A stretch of DNA of 64,000 bases, taken from assembly GCA_000149265.1 (NCBI GenBank), contig CH002005.1, positions 8,277-72,276 on the forward strand. The letters are read 5' to 3'. Numbering within the stretch: position 1 is the stretch's first letter; each line of letters starts with the position of its first letter. This DNA comes from Ciona savignyi. Its lineage: Eukaryota; Chordata; Ascidiacea; Phlebobranchia; Cionidae. A program made the position numbers and the translations under genes. A model generated the notes under the pieces. It saw only the letters and a program-made list of their open reading frames with translations. It had not been told where the DNA came from and made no database searches. Below, piece after piece: positions 34,330 to 46,821 of the stretch.

Positions 34330-36012
34330 TTATTGATAATCGTTACTGGTTGACTGAATGGCATCAACAATTTTTAAGATCTGCAATTTAACAGAGGATT
34401 TTAATTTTTTTGGTAACATTTTAACATCACTTGCTATTGCGGAAAAAAATGCATCATCCCCATCCGGTAATGTAGAAATTGAATCTGAGATAATAAAATT
34501 GAAATGTATGAATACGTTTATTTGAACATAAGGTTTTTGTTTAACCAAGCTTACCTGATGTCTTTTTTAATATCTTAAACAACTCTTTCTCCACATCTGT
34601 TGATGCGGGTCTTTTTGTCCTTTTAGCTGGTGTTGGTGGTGTAGCTGTTTCACACTGCAGATAACATATTTGATTAAAATTGGAACTTCAATATATTTTT
34701 AATTTAATTTCAGTATTTGAATATATACCGGTACGGTTATACGGTACAAAAATTTGGTATTGGCTAGTGCAAAATGTCAGTTGATATAGGGCCCACCTGA
34801 ATTTGGTTGAAGGAGTCCAGCGAAAATGCACCATCGCAGTCAATAACCACCTCTTCCATAGGAAGATTGATATTTGATGAAGTGCTAAAAAAAACTTTAT
34901 GGTTATAACATAATTAGGCCATGTTGAGTAGTAATCTTCTGGTATAAACGCAATCTGAGATTGATAAGACAATCATGTTTATCCCCATGGGTGGGAAAAC
35001 AAAGGAGTAACTTAACAGAGGCATTGCACTGTGTTGTGTAAAATACATTGATTTTAGTTTTTGTTGAACAGTTTAGTTCCCAAGTATAAACAGGCAATGT
35101 TTGTCTGTTAAGTGCGTTACCCAAGAACACAAGCGACTGGCATGGTTGGTTTCGATCTCGCACCCTTATGTCTGATCCCACCCCTTATCGATCCTCCGAA
35201 CAGTTTAAGTCATAATGTATACTTTCGATTTTGAATGAAGGGTTCCAAAAATCTCACCCTCTCCATTAGTGACCACACCGGAGAGAAGCTGCACCCAGCA
35301 CCAGACTTTGTTTTGTTGGTCTGTGCCACCTTTTCCCTGCGGTACTTATCTCGCAAGGATCGCCACTTTTTTTGGCATTCATCGACTGTAAAAAGAGATT
35401 AAGTCCAACCGATACGAGTATCAAATAAGTCCCGCCCATAATTGTAAATTGATTCATCTATCGGTATGTATTTGTTTTGATTACGATACGCAACACTAAC
35501 AAATTTGTGTGAAGCTGAACTGTATGAATGTCTGATTGTTGGGTAATTTTTTAAAGACCTTTTTTTCACATATAATTTTTTGTGAAACATGATACTAGTA
35601 CCAGGTATCTAATTTAGGGGCTTATAAAGTATAATCTTTATCTTCTTGGGTGAATAAAAAACTGACTAAGAGGAATATGTAGTCACAACTAATCAGTAGC
35701 CTGGCCTGACCACAAGTGTAGCCTATAGTGTATATGTAGGGTAGGTAGGCCACCCTGTAATTTTTAATTTATGCATGTCCAAATGTAAAAAAAATGTATC
35801 TCGGCAGGTAGCCTAATGTCCAAATCAGTAACAAAACTGTAATCTTGACTATGCTTTATCTTACGCTAACCAGATATTTTCATTACAAATGAAACGTCTT
35901 CCCACGCCCTTTCTCGTTACACTTTGTCGTGGTATGCTGCCTCTCCTTTGTCATATAAATTCCTTCTCTTTTCTATCTCATCAATTAAAATTTCGTAAAA
36001 TGAACCTTCCAT
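34330..36012 (-). CDS. MADF-BESS DNA-binding protein of the Harbinger element, five exons
   Basis: Exons on the minus strand are 36,012-35,871, 35,385-35,223, 34,884-34,797, 34,654-34,555 and 34,484-34,330. All junctions are GT-AG, phases agree throughout, and together they make 216 codons. Exons 1-2 form a MADF (Myb/SANT-like) domain: I-D-E-I-E-K-R-R-N-L-Y-D-K, then R-A-W-E-D-V, then C-Q-K-K-W-R-S-L-R-D-K-Y-R-R-E, then R-F-L-E-P-F-I. Exon 5 is a BESS motif (D-A-F-F-S-A-I-A-S-D-V-K-M-L-P). Exon 4 supplies a basic P-P-T-P-A-K-R-T-K-R linker. One in-frame TAA at codon 32 (exon 1) is the only lesion seen. In Harbinger systems the second protein binds DNA and brings the transposase to the nucleus; that role is inferred here. 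Confidence 0.8.
34960..35190 (-). repeat. SINE copy nested in intron 2 of the MADF gene
   Basis: CATTGCACTGTGTTGTGTAA, CAGGCAATGTTTGTCTG, AGTGCGTTACCCAAGAACAC and GGTTTCGATCTCGCACC follow the family block order seen at 13.8 kb, inverted. It lies wholly between the exon 2 donor and the exon 3 acceptor, so it does not disrupt the coding exons. Confidence 0.5.
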
Positions 36013-36452
36013 AATATTACTCTACCTATGAACGTACGTTAAAATATTACAAACTTTATAATTATCGGAGAATCAAGTCTAGGTCTAGATCAAGTCTGAT
36101 AGCTGCTCAACTTAGTTCATAAATTGCTTGCGAGCTTGCGAGCGAAACGCTCAGGTGCGTTCCCGCGCGAACCAAACGAAGCGAGACGAAACGAAACGAG
36201 CGTGTAAACGGTAAAATAAAACAAACAAAAAGAGTTATTTCGTTTCACTTCGGCTCGCATCACCACGCATCGTGTAAACCAGCCTTTAACGCTAGAGCGC
36301 TGTATTAATTTCCGACATCGGAACACCAAAAGCATCTTAAAATTCGATTTTTTGAGAGAGAAAGCTAGTGTTCTGGTGGACTTCAGCTCTTTAACCTCAA
36401 CCATCGGGTCCCGAATTATCAGATTGACCTCAAAGCATGGTATATATAAATA

Positions 36453-38288
36453 ACTAGAGAGTGTCAACCACGTGTTTAACCACCACCATTTGTAAAACAC
36501 ATTTTGTATGCCATATATTCATGCTACAGGGCCCCTAACCACAATTTGGATTTTATACACTGAGTATGTAGTTTGTTTCTGCAAGCATAAACGCATGGGT
36601 CCCATAGTTGACCAACCAAACTTCTTTTCAATGTGTAGTTAAAAAAAGAATAAACATCTTAATTTACGAACATTTTACCTTAAATGTTTTAAATTAAACC
36701 TTTTTAAGCGCTGTAATGAAATAAAGGAAATTCCCCTAGGTTTAGTAGACGAGTTTCTGTTTTAACATATGTTGGCCATGTTATGTAACAATTCTTAAAG
36801 TTTTAATGTCATTTGTCGACTCCTTGTTGGAGATGTCAGAGCGATATGGCATGCCTGTCACAATCATAATTCATAACTATATCTTCGTTTTTAGGGGAAT
36901 TACTATAAGCAAATGTTTTCTTTCTTTTAATTGGCATAAAGTGTCTAATGGTCTAACATTTAACCAAATCTGATCAAACTTAGAGCAGCCGTTCAAGCGC
37001 TATGCCCAAAAAATCTAATTTTTTAGAAAAAAAATGTTTTGGTTTTTAACGTCTCAGGGGAATTTCCCTAGATTCATTACCCAAAATTTTGGTTTCTGCT
37101 TATCTAGACCATGTTCTGTTACAAATGTCAAATTTTTATTGCGATTTCATTACTCCTTTTGCTAGATTTCGGGGCAACATGGCATGCTTGTCACAATCAT
37201 AATTAGAGAACAAAATTCGATTTTTAGGGTATTTCCCTGGGTAATTTTTTTATTTCTTTTAAGTGTTAAATCAGTGACTAATGCACGTACATTCCGCCAA
37301 ATCTGATTCAAATTGTATCGGTCGTTCAAGCGCTATGCCCAAAAAAAGGCTATTTTTCTAGAAAAAAATACCGTTTTGGTTTTAACGTCCCAGGGGAATT
37401 CCCCTAGATTTATCACCCAAAATTTTGATTTCTGCATATCTAGACCATGTTGTCCAACAAATCACCGAGTTTCATTGCGATTCCATTAACCCTTCTGGTA
37501 GATGTCGGGGCGACATAGCATGCCTGTCACAATTATCATTTAACAGCTAAAGTTTAATTTTTAGGGTATTTCCCTAAGTAATTTTTTTATTTCTTTTAAG
37601 TGTTAAATTAGTGACTAGTGCACCAACATTCTATCAAATTTGATTCAAATTGGAGCAGCCGATCAAGCGCTATGGCCTAAAATGCAAATTTTTTAGAAAA
37701 AAATGACCGTTTTGGTTTTTAACGTCCAAGGGGAATTCCCCTAAATTTATTACCCAAAATATTGGTTTCTGCATATCTAGGCCATGTTGTCTAAAAAATC
37801 ACCAAGTTTCATTGCGATTCCATTATTCCTTCTGGTAGATGTCGGGGCGCCATAGCATGCCTGTCACAATTATCATTTAACCGCAAAAGTTTAATTTTTA
37901 GGGTATTTCCCTAGGTAATTTTTTTATTTCTTTTAACTGTTAAATCAGTGACTAGTGCACTAACATTCCACCAAATTTGATTCAAATTGAAGCAGCCGTT
38001 CAAGCGCTATGGCCTAAAAAGCTAATTTTTTAGAAAAAACGACCGTTTTGGTTTTTAACGTCCAAGGGGAATTCCCCTCAATTTATTACCCAAAATTTTG
38101 GTTTCTGCATATCTAGACCATGTTGTTGTCTAAAATCTCACCAAGTTTCATTGCGATTCCATTATTCCTTCTGGTAGATGTCGGGGCGCCATGCCATGCC
38201 TGTCAAACCTTTGACGAAGAAAAAAAAAAAAGAAAAAAAAACGGACAAAAACAATATGTGTCCCATTTTTTCAAATGGGACCCATAAC
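36453..38288 (+). repeat. copy B of the 335-bp-period element, about four tandem units
   Basis: It has the same start (ACTAGAGAGTGTCAACCACG) and terminal hairpin as copy A. The body expands to about four units. The block ATCTAGACCATGTT recurs at about 37,106, 37,439, 37,775 and 38,111, a period of 333-336 bp. Each unit also carries GGGGAATTCCCCTA (a palindrome), TTCAAGCGCTATG and GATGTCGGGGCGCCAT-like blocks. No coding capacity. Confidence 0.75.
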
Positions 38289-38329
38289 TACTAAAGGCAC
38301 CAAAAATAGTGAACGGATACATACCGAAG

Positions 38330-38660
38330 CCGTCTTACCCGAACATTTGGAATGCATATTGTGTGTGATAAACGAGCAAAAATCCAGCTTTGGCGTAATG
38401 TAATTCGACACAAACCTCGCATCGATAACGTCGCTCCTTATCCAAAATATGCGGTGCACGAGACATTGGGCCACCCTGGTACAACAATACTGTCGCACTT
38501 ATAGTTCGCAAGAACCTGTATTCTTTAGACGACGTAAAGAATACATGTGCAAAGTGCATAGAACAAGAAGGAAGACGAAAGAAAACCTATGGCAACACAG
38601 CCATGGGGGAACGTATCAGCATTGACTTCAAGCGGCCTGTGAAAGGTAAGGAAGAAATAA
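38330..38660 (+). pseudogene. Ty3/gypsy integrase fragment
   Basis: Plus-strand frames read V-H-E-T-L-G-H-P-G (the H2C2 zinc-binding start), then V-R-K-N-L-Y and N-T-C-A-K-C (the C-x2-C), and finally R-I-S-I-D-F-K-R-P-V-K-G, the characteristic entry into the catalytic core with its first D. Frame changes occur near 38,450 and near 38,620, and nothing of the rest of the core follows. Confidence 0.6.
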
Positions 38661-38954
38661 GTATCTTCTTTTGGTGAGTTTTCTTATGCCTTCTAGTGCA
38701 AGGATACAACGACACGAATGGTCATTTTTTGCTTTGCTTGTTTGGATTTATCCCCTAACCTCACGTGACGTTTTATCTTTACGTACACCCTCCAACAGGA
38801 AATTCCCAATGCGAACGTTTTAACTAGACGATATGGCGGACGGTTAAATTATTGCTGAGTAGCAGCCAACTCCCGGAAGAAGTACTTTCTAATGCTTTGC
38901 ACTCTATCCGATCTCTACTATGCACATCCCACCCACGAATGTTACTCCCCATTA

Positions 38955-40448
38955 AAGGTTATTCCTCTTCATCAAAATATGCAGCCAACAACGAAAAGTG
39001 AGACTTCGGAGTGCTATTTTCTAGCGCCACACACTCTTTTTTGATTTTTTCCAACACTGAAGCAACATTAGGTTTTGGGTTGTGTTTCATGGTTCTGGAG
39101 ACAATATGGCATGAAATTAAATTAATTAATCTAAACACACGCCTCAACAATTCTTAACATTATAATAAACAATGCATGTACGTAAATTTGACTTGCCTTT
39201 TTTGGTAACTTCTCCAATAATTTTAGATGAGCTGCTTGGTTATTCATAAGCATTCCGTAGTGCCTAAACAGGTGCTCTGGAACATAACAGCCATAAACGG
39301 CCACTCCACCAAAAATTTTTGTACTGCGGCATTTTTATTAATACGCTTTCTTTGAGCAGAGTAGTAGGTGTCAGTCATTAATTCAATTAATACCATGATC
39401 TGTATCTTTGACTGATTTGATATATTCTTGTTGAAGCCAATTCTTATTTGACACGGTGTTGATGTTGCTGGGGCCATCATCATGGCGCCAATTGACACAT
39501 CCATATGGGGTTTGTTGGCTCGGGTGTCCTTTTTTTCTTACAACATTTTTTCCCAGCGATAGAATAGCTGGTTAGTCATGGAAGTGTGACAGACCACTAC
39601 CATATGGAATGCCATCAATAAGATCTCTGAACGGATCAGGATAGATACATACTTGGATACATTTAAAAATGCTATTTTTTCCAAATTTCATTTTATGACA
39701 ATAAGCTTTCCTACTATTAAAAACACACATACACACCAGGAAATTAATATTGGAAGATGGAAGGTGCCTGTCATATGACAAGCAGCGCCGGTCAAATTAA
39801 AACTACTGTCAAACAGGAGTTCGTGCCTTATGAATACTGTAAAAGTTTTCCTCGCCATTTTATCTAGAGGTTTCCTCATTAACTATATCATTCAAATCTA
39901 TAATATAATGTAAGCGTTCTAACCTTTAAGATTTCATCAATGGTGTGATGTACAACTCCCTTCGTTGATCAGGTTTTGGAATAGTTTTGGCTTTTAAAGA
40001 AAGCAGCTAAAAGACCAGATGGCATTTATTTATCTGAGTATGTTCTTTTAATATTGCTGCTGCTACCAGTTTCCGATGACCAAACAGGTTCAGTACTGGA
40101 GGGTGACTCTGACATTTTGTATATTAAATGACATTGTCATATTAATCTTACCTATTTAAATGTGATGTTGGTAATGTTATTGACTATTGGAGTATTATTA
40201 TACCAGGGAAATGTGAAACAATGTAACAAAAGTATCTTAACCTGGAACTTTCTAACCTGGAACCGACAACATTCATTAATCTTCGTGCCTGGACAAGGTT
40301 AAAATGTCGCAGCAGTTCATCCTGATCAAGAAATTTTACAAAACTGGAGATCAATAACACCCAAATGTTTACGACATTGAACACAAGAGCCCAGTTTATC
40401 AGCATCTTCTTGAAGTTCTGGCAAAACTTTTAACAATTCCGGTTCCAT
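38955..40448 (-). pseudogene. SAM-like transposon-associated gene remnant, unnamed family
   Basis: The minus strand starts with an ATG at 40,446-40,448 (MEPELLKVLPELQEDADKL...). After a one-base shift near 40,330 it continues into L-D-Q-D-E-L-L-R-H-F-N-L-V-Q-A-R-R-L, a SAM-like pattern, ending at a GT donor near 40,245. Further down are S-E-S-P-S-S-T-E-P, P-K-P-D-Q-R-R-E-L, P-Y-G-S-G-L-S, V-E-W-P-F-M and H-Y-G-M-L-M-N-N. This order resembles an uncharacterised multi-exon family common among animal repeats. Several stops and shifts indicate decay. Function unknown. Confidence 0.4.
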
Positions 40449-40455
40449 AATTATA

Positions 40456-40981
40456 CAGTGGAACCCCGCTTGACGACCACCTCGATAACACGACCACCTC
40501 ACTATCAGGACCACTTTATTGCGGTCCCAAATAATTTACTATGGCAATGCATTGCATTCTGTTTCAATAACGCGACCACCCCGGTTTCCAGACCAGGACC
40601 GCCATTTTTTGGTCCAAAACTTCAAATTTAACTCCGCCAAAGCGACCACACGTGCTCAATGATGTGCTTTTGTCACCAAAATATTAAGTTTAAATTTCTT
40701 TTGTGATCAAGACAATAGGTTTACATGAGCGCGTACGCACACACAAAGAAAATTGTGGCTAACAGAACTGAAATTTATAAGATAAATTTCAGAACTAACA
40801 GTTGTTTAAAATCTTTTTGCAAAAAATAATGGCATTTAGTTAAAATTTAGTAAAAAGGCAAACGTTTTGACTGCATATGACGACAACTTGCTTTAAAGCA
40901 AAACTCACTAACTCGACCACCCCGCTAACGCGACCGCTTGATGACGGTCCCATAGGTGGTCAGGTAAACGGGGTTCTACTG
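40456..40981. mobile_element. pogo/Tigger-type MITE, 526 bp, TA TSD
   Basis: It begins CAGTGGAACCCCGCTTGACGA and ends GTAAACGGGGTTCTACTG, flanked by TA on both sides (40,454-40,455 and 40,982-40,983). Subterminal CGACCACC repeats at both ends are typical of Tigger-like elements. There is no coding capacity. It lies 8 bp upstream of the ATG of the minus-strand SAM-like remnant. Confidence 0.85.
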
Positions 40982-41763
40982 TAATTTAGATACCTTAATA
41001 AATCTATATAACAAAACAACTGCTTTAAAACAAGCAAATGTTTTTGGTCAATTGTGTATTCAATAATAAGGGACAGTGGTTATATAACTGATCAATACTA
41101 ACAACACATACAAGTCACCTATCAGTCCGTAGGCAGTGGCTGTAAACAACTATTTTTTGCATTAATAACTAAACACATAGTTAAGGTATAACTTCTATAC
41201 ATGTCTAAATAAACAAAGATTTTGTTTTAAATAAAGTATAATTAAACAGTTTTGCATCATAAAAAATACTAAGCATGACCAGTAAGTAATCTGCCTTACA
41301 ATACACATTATTTATGATATTACTGAACTATATATAGCACATTACTAAACTAATTATTGATCCAACAAAATAAAACAAAAAATACACTACATACCATTTT
41401 CATCTTTTCTTGGTTCAGAGTGAGATTGTGTCTAAGAAGAGCTGCTTGTATACAGGAGTTTAATCACGTTTCGATCATGTTCCTGTAGTGTAGCCGCCGG
41501 TTACTGTGATGTCATCCAAACTAAGTAAGTTCAATGAATTCGCGTTAACGCCATTCGTCACATCAAAAGGGAGACGCTTGTACTGATATATATCATTGTG
41601 GTGTAAGAGGACATTCATTTCTCAAGGGTTTGCCGACAACGCGTTAACATTAAACAATCCGTTGTTGAATATTCGTCAACTGCGGTCTGCATAATGCCCT
41701 GGATTTATAGTCCCTTTGCGCCGTTTTTCCCTCTCGCTGGAGCACCTTCCGGTTTAGGCGCTA

Positions 41764-42385
41764 GTTGATACTTTGTTTGAATCTGTACCGGTCAAAGCAC
41801 TAACCGATTCGGGAGCGTCACAAGATTTTGTTAACAAGGGTTTGTTTCGCCGATCAGCTTTTTAGTCAAAACTTCCGGTCCTGTTTCTCCGATATCTATG
41901 GCTTCTTCTCGTCTTTCTTTTACCACGTTTGGGCAAACAAACCTCCGCTACGGTCTCGTTACTTGGTCGATCGTATCACCTCACCTTTGGCGTCATCGAT
42001 AGCCTGTACGCCGATGTTATCCTTGGACAAGACTTCCCTAAGCGACATACCGAAGTCATTTTTCAAATGGGAGGCACAGAAGCACCACTGAGAATCATTG
42101 CAAGTACGCCGCCCACGTTAGCACTTGCAGTTGCTCGTTTAAACGCTCCTCGTTTATTCGAATATATACTTCCCAACTGTACGCCAATTGCTGAAGCTTC
42201 TCGTCCTTACATCACCTAGCTACTAGAATCTAACATTATTGAACCCGCTCGTTTCCCCCTGGAGAGCTCCTTTATTAGTGGTCTCACGCAAAGGTAAAAT
42301 GCTGGTCGTAGATTACTCGGTTACCGTTAACCGATTTACACAACTAGACGACTATTCGCTACCAAAAATAGAATCGTTTCACACT
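41764..42385 (+). pseudogene. Ty3/gypsy protease and RT-entry fragment
   Basis: The sequence reads A-L-T-D-S-G-A-S-Q-D-F (protease active site, Asp codon at 41,805). After a frame change it reads V-I-D-S-L-Y-A-D-V-I-L-G-Q-D-F (protease C-terminus, about 41,990-42,030). Past a stop come N-I-I-E-P-A-R-F-P and V-D-Y-S-V-T-V-N-R-F-T-Q-L-D-D-Y (RT N-terminal region, about 42,230-42,370). No palm motif follows. It may share origin with the integrase piece at 38.3 kb, but no LTRs were found. Confidence 0.65.
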
Positions 42386-42399
42386 TTGATTTAGATTAC

Positions 42400-44440
42400 A
42401 TGCATAGGAGTTGTTTAGGAGTTATGAAACGACTTCCTATCTTGTTGAAAAGGGATTAAACGGTAAGCAGCGTGTTTATTGTAAACCACTGTCTCGATCA
42501 CTGTTAAACCTTTTTTGTATTTTTCAGGTTGTTTGCGGGAAGGCTTTCGCCAAAGGCAATTTCATTTATCTGAGGTTCAACCGTACATCCCTGTGGGATT
42601 CAATCGCAAAGACCCGCACCTGAGTATCGGTTATTCATGTTGTATGCTGGGGTCGCTATAAGGACAAAAATATTATGCCCACTTACATGTATGTACACTT
42701 TATACGATTTAACTGTGCAATGCGAATTTTGTTGTCGGCAAATGCAACTTCGGAAAAGATAATGCTTTCGCACAATCTTTTTATAATGCAATGTGTCGAC
42801 TTGAATAAATTGTTTGTGGTTCACTTGAATTAATTATTTGTTTTTCATTTGAAAGTTTCTTGGCAAGACTAAAATTATGTGTGCGCTTAGACTATAAGGC
42901 GTCAAATCAAGTTGTTCATCAAGTATTTTATGAAAATAATAATGCAATCCAACTTCATAACTGAAGTAGCAACCCTGCTGGTTCAATTTATGATGAGACT
43001 AACGAAATTAGAGATGTTGCGGAAATCCAAAATGCTAAAAACAGGACCAGTTCTCTAAAATATTAATGTAAAAAGCCCTGATGTGGATAAATAAATTAAT
43101 ACCATTTCTTAGACAATTATAAACGCTGCACAAGGAAGGCATACACAAACAAAGCAATTACAACAACATAATCTGAAACTGACAACTTTGTTTCACCACC
43201 ACTTAATCGAGAAGACTGTGTTATTTTCTCGCCTCTAAACACATCTGAAAATATCAGGTATCTATTTGTATACTAGTGGTCAGATTTTCATTTTTTTGTG
43301 GTTGCAAATAGCCGATTTAACCAAAAATTTGCAGACCAATTGGATTACATGTTTCGACTTTAATTGATACGTCTCCTCACAAAAGAAAGGGTAAAGATAG
43401 CCCACCTTCGTCAAGTGTAGGGTGCAAAAAAAACTTCCTGCAATGCTGAGCAACAGGAATAACAAACTGGTCACACTAATAAATAATGAGAAAAAAGCAT
43501 CGAAAATAAAGGGTTTTGTTGATTTTACTCCTGTTGAAACGGATTGTGTGCTTGTAACGCTAACCCTACCGAAGTGGAGTCTAACTTATCAATAATGCAC
43601 TTAGTTATTATTCAGAATCGCGGTACACTGGCTTGTTTTGTAGAAAGGTCGTCACTTAGGAGCGATGCTTCATGACAAAATCGTTAATGGTTCAATTTTC
43701 GTGGTCTGGCTTGGGACATGGCCGTAAAGCCACAAAGAAAAGTTTCAAAGACGACCCCATGAGATAATTGAACAGAGTTTATACCGGTTGGCTGCCAGTC
43801 TCTATATATTTTTTAAAATATTGTATATGAACGTGATCAGAACTGACAGTGGAAACTTATCCTAGGCGGGCATAAATGATACTTTGAAATGTACTGGCAT
43901 TCTCATCAAATTTCTATGATGTAAAATCCGAAGCTGTAAAAGTGGAAGTGGTGCAAGTTTTTTTAAGGAGTACAAGATTGGGATGGCGGTGGACGCAAGA
44001 AAAGCGACACTGGCGCAATGTGATGTTGACAAAACAATAAATAACTGATTCCACTGTATCTGTATTAAGCGAAGATAGCTTAACCGAGCTAGCTGCGTGG
44101 TTATTTGTGATTTTGTACATAATTGTTCTTTCGGAGTTTTAATTAAAGAATGAAAATATCAAGACCCGCATGATATCATCAAGAAGTGTATTCTAGACAT
44201 GGCCTATACCAGGGTGTTTCCTGATCATATGCGGAGAAAGGTACAAAAACACGGCGCAGACTATAGGTTATCTGCAGGGAAAAACCTTGGTGTTATCATA
44301 GAATACTAACTTACAGATAGAAGGGTAACGCTTTGTTTTTTTATGGCGTCAGAAAGTGGTCTGGCATGAGCACTTGTTTACTGAATTGCGATAACTTCTG
44401 CAAACTTAATTAGCTGTTTTCACTTTTTTATACAAAACGA
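42400..44440. other. non-coding stretch, nothing recognised
   Basis: Several short frames on both strands lack domains. I see no terminal repeats. Confidence 0.35.
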
Positions 44441-44455
44441 TTTTAAGCAAAATAA

Positions 44456-45950
44456 ATGCCATCCCACTGTGCCGTTCCTGGTTGTAAGTGGTCGCGAAAG
44501 TTTGCCGAGAAAAGAGAAGTTGCCCAACAATTTTCACAGTGTATCGACCAGACTTTGCAAAATCTAATTGTTTTATCCAAATTTTTGTTGTCAATAAGAG
44601 ATGCAGCAGCTGGTGATGATATTAAAGACATGTTGAAAAAGGAATCGTAAGTATGCCGTAACATTATTATATTATCTATTTTTTGTCCAGGAATATTTTC
44701 AGTTTTACTCTACCTCAACATATAGTGCCTGAAAACAGCCCAGCTTATAATGTAGTAGTAGGTAGTAAACTACAATTTAGTCAAAAGAAAGTCATGTTCC
44801 GGAAGATTTTAGTGTTCTAAAAACTAATTTACATCTTTATAAAGGGCTGGAATTTGCCAGACTCATTTTATATCGGAGTATATTATTGTTACTGGAAAAA
44901 AGAAAAAACTTCGAATTGGAGCATGCATGGCCATCAGAAAATCTGCCAAAAACATGTAGTTTTAGTAAATTTTACAGAAAGCCACCAGCAGAACGGCATT
45001 TACCAGTGGTAGTAAGGCATCACAATATTAATCAGCTACTAAGTTCAATTAAAAAATTACCTGATAACATAAAAGGTTGGTACCGGTATTATAGTATAGA
45101 TTTTAAAATTGTCAAGAGTATTTTTTTATTTATTGTATATTAAGCTATTGTGGTATGGTTAAATAAATAAATAAATATGCTGCATGTTATATTAAGTGTT
45201 TAACATAAATAAAACAAACAAAAATAGCTTAAATACAATCAATGTAATGATAATTTATTTTTTTAGACACATGGATCTTCTTTGATAAAAAGGGGAACTT
45301 GGTTGCTGAGTTAAGGGAACCAAATTGTTTAGTTCCTAATATAAGGTAGTGTAGTTATTTTCTAAAGTTCTAATTTTATGAAACATAATGCTATAAACTT
45401 TTGACATGAAGTTATAAAGTATTGACAGTTTATCATTTTTCATACGAATTTGTTATTTTTAAAACATTGTTCACAATTTCAGAATAGTGTTTGGCCGAGA
45501 TGCACGTGTGATTGAGGTATCGTTTTTTGGCTGGTCCATTTCCCCAATTAATATAGGCAATCCACAGATTGACACCATTCATTCTGTTTTAGAAAGTTTG
45601 TACAGTGTACAAATTATTGCTTTCTTGCAACTATGAACTTGTTCTGTTAATAAAGGTTCAGTCACTGCATATCATCAATGCAAAGGGATACAGGATTGCC
45701 AATTAAAAAAGTTAAAGGACCATCCAATTTTAAAGTGGACCGGGAATTGTATAAAAACAGAATACATCATAAGATCTGTAAGTTAGTAAGTATTCTATGG
45801 CTTTATCATCTGCACGTCAAGCATAAATCTTGCAAGGTCACCTTGAACGGGCCGAAGTAGCATTTCGTGGGATACGGCGGGTATATAACAACCTATCTTC
45901 GGGTGCAGTGGTAAGAAATAATCATGGGTCTGCTAAATACCAGGCATTGT
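44456..45950 (+). CDS. unrecognised exon series, possibly THAP-headed
   Basis: An ATG at 44,456 opens MPSHCAVPGCKWSRKF, whose C-x4-C resembles the start of a THAP finger, but no downstream C-x2-H or VPTIF box follows. Later plus-strand segments look exon-like. 44,886-45,077 ends at an AAAG-GTTGGT donor. 45,266-45,344 (W-I-F-F-D-K-K-G-N-L-V-A-E-L) lies between a TTTTTTTAG acceptor and a GTAGTG donor. 45,482-45,513 (V-F-G-R-D-A-R-V-I-E) lies between CAG and GTATCG. About 45,831-45,960 reads G-H-L-E-R-A-E-V-A-F-R-G-I-R-R-V-Y. Phases across all junctions were not fully reconciled, and it could be a degraded transposon gene. Confidence 0.3.
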
Positions 45951-46821
45951 CTAGTCTAGTATAATTTTTCAGACTGGGCCCTCCGTGATATACGCTTTTT
46001 GTTGTAGATGCTTCCCTTCTGGCGTGTACAGCGTCTAACGATGAATTACCTTGTGCTTTTGATGTTATTTGCTGTCGCTTTACAACTTTGGTATTTTAAA
46101 CCATGTTTATTGCTCTCTTTCAAAACTATTCTCGACATTGCGTTTCGAAGCGTACCATAATTGCAGGTTTTCGAAATTTTATACAGTGTTGTGATGAACT
46201 CCCATACAGTCTCCCCAGCCTGCTACAAATGTAGATTAAACTTTTTTGCCCTATTAAAAATAATGTTTTGATGCACAATGAAGTGTGCCATAAACATGTG
46301 TTTTTTACAGATTCATATTTTCCCTTTTTTCGCTTTTGTAAAGTCGAAAGGTCAGCAGTCCGAAGCCGCATGCGACTTTACTCCTGATGGTTTGTTTACC
46401 CATGCATAAGTGAAACAAACCGAATAACACTTTAATTGAAAAAAAATGTATTAGTTTTGAGTCCCCCATTTATTTTTATTTTGTGGTCCTACACTATATC
46501 GAGGTATTTACTTGTTTGGACTGTTATTTGTCCAACAGTCCTAATGCTTCCGGGTACCTCTCGAATCTTTGGATCCATGCAGAACATGCCTCTGAAATAC
46601 TGCAGTCGAATTCTTCCGGTGGAGCGATTTCGAACTACATTTTATTTCCGACACCATGTAGAATTGTAAACACGACCGTTTTTAAAACCTTTATTCTAAG
46701 TGAGTCGCGATTGAATGAGACCGAAAAGAGAGATGCCTCGGGCTTATATATAGCCGTCATTACATAAAGATCTTAATATTGCTAGATATTTTATGTAGTC
46801 CATAAAAGTGGTAACAATAAA

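Larger units (their letters stand above)
32596..36285. mobile_element. PIF/Harbinger element, 3,690 bp, near-intact
   Basis: Termini AGGCTGGTTTACACGATGCG and its exact inverse are flanked by TTA on both sides (32,593-32,595 and 36,286-36,288), the 3-bp TWA duplication typical of Harbinger. The GAAACGAGACG/GCG-rich subterminal repeats lie inside both ends. It encodes the expected pair: a DDE transposase on the plus strand and a DNA-binding partner on the minus strand, convergent with about 125 bp between stops. A SINE copy sits in an intron of the partner gene. Confidence 0.9.
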
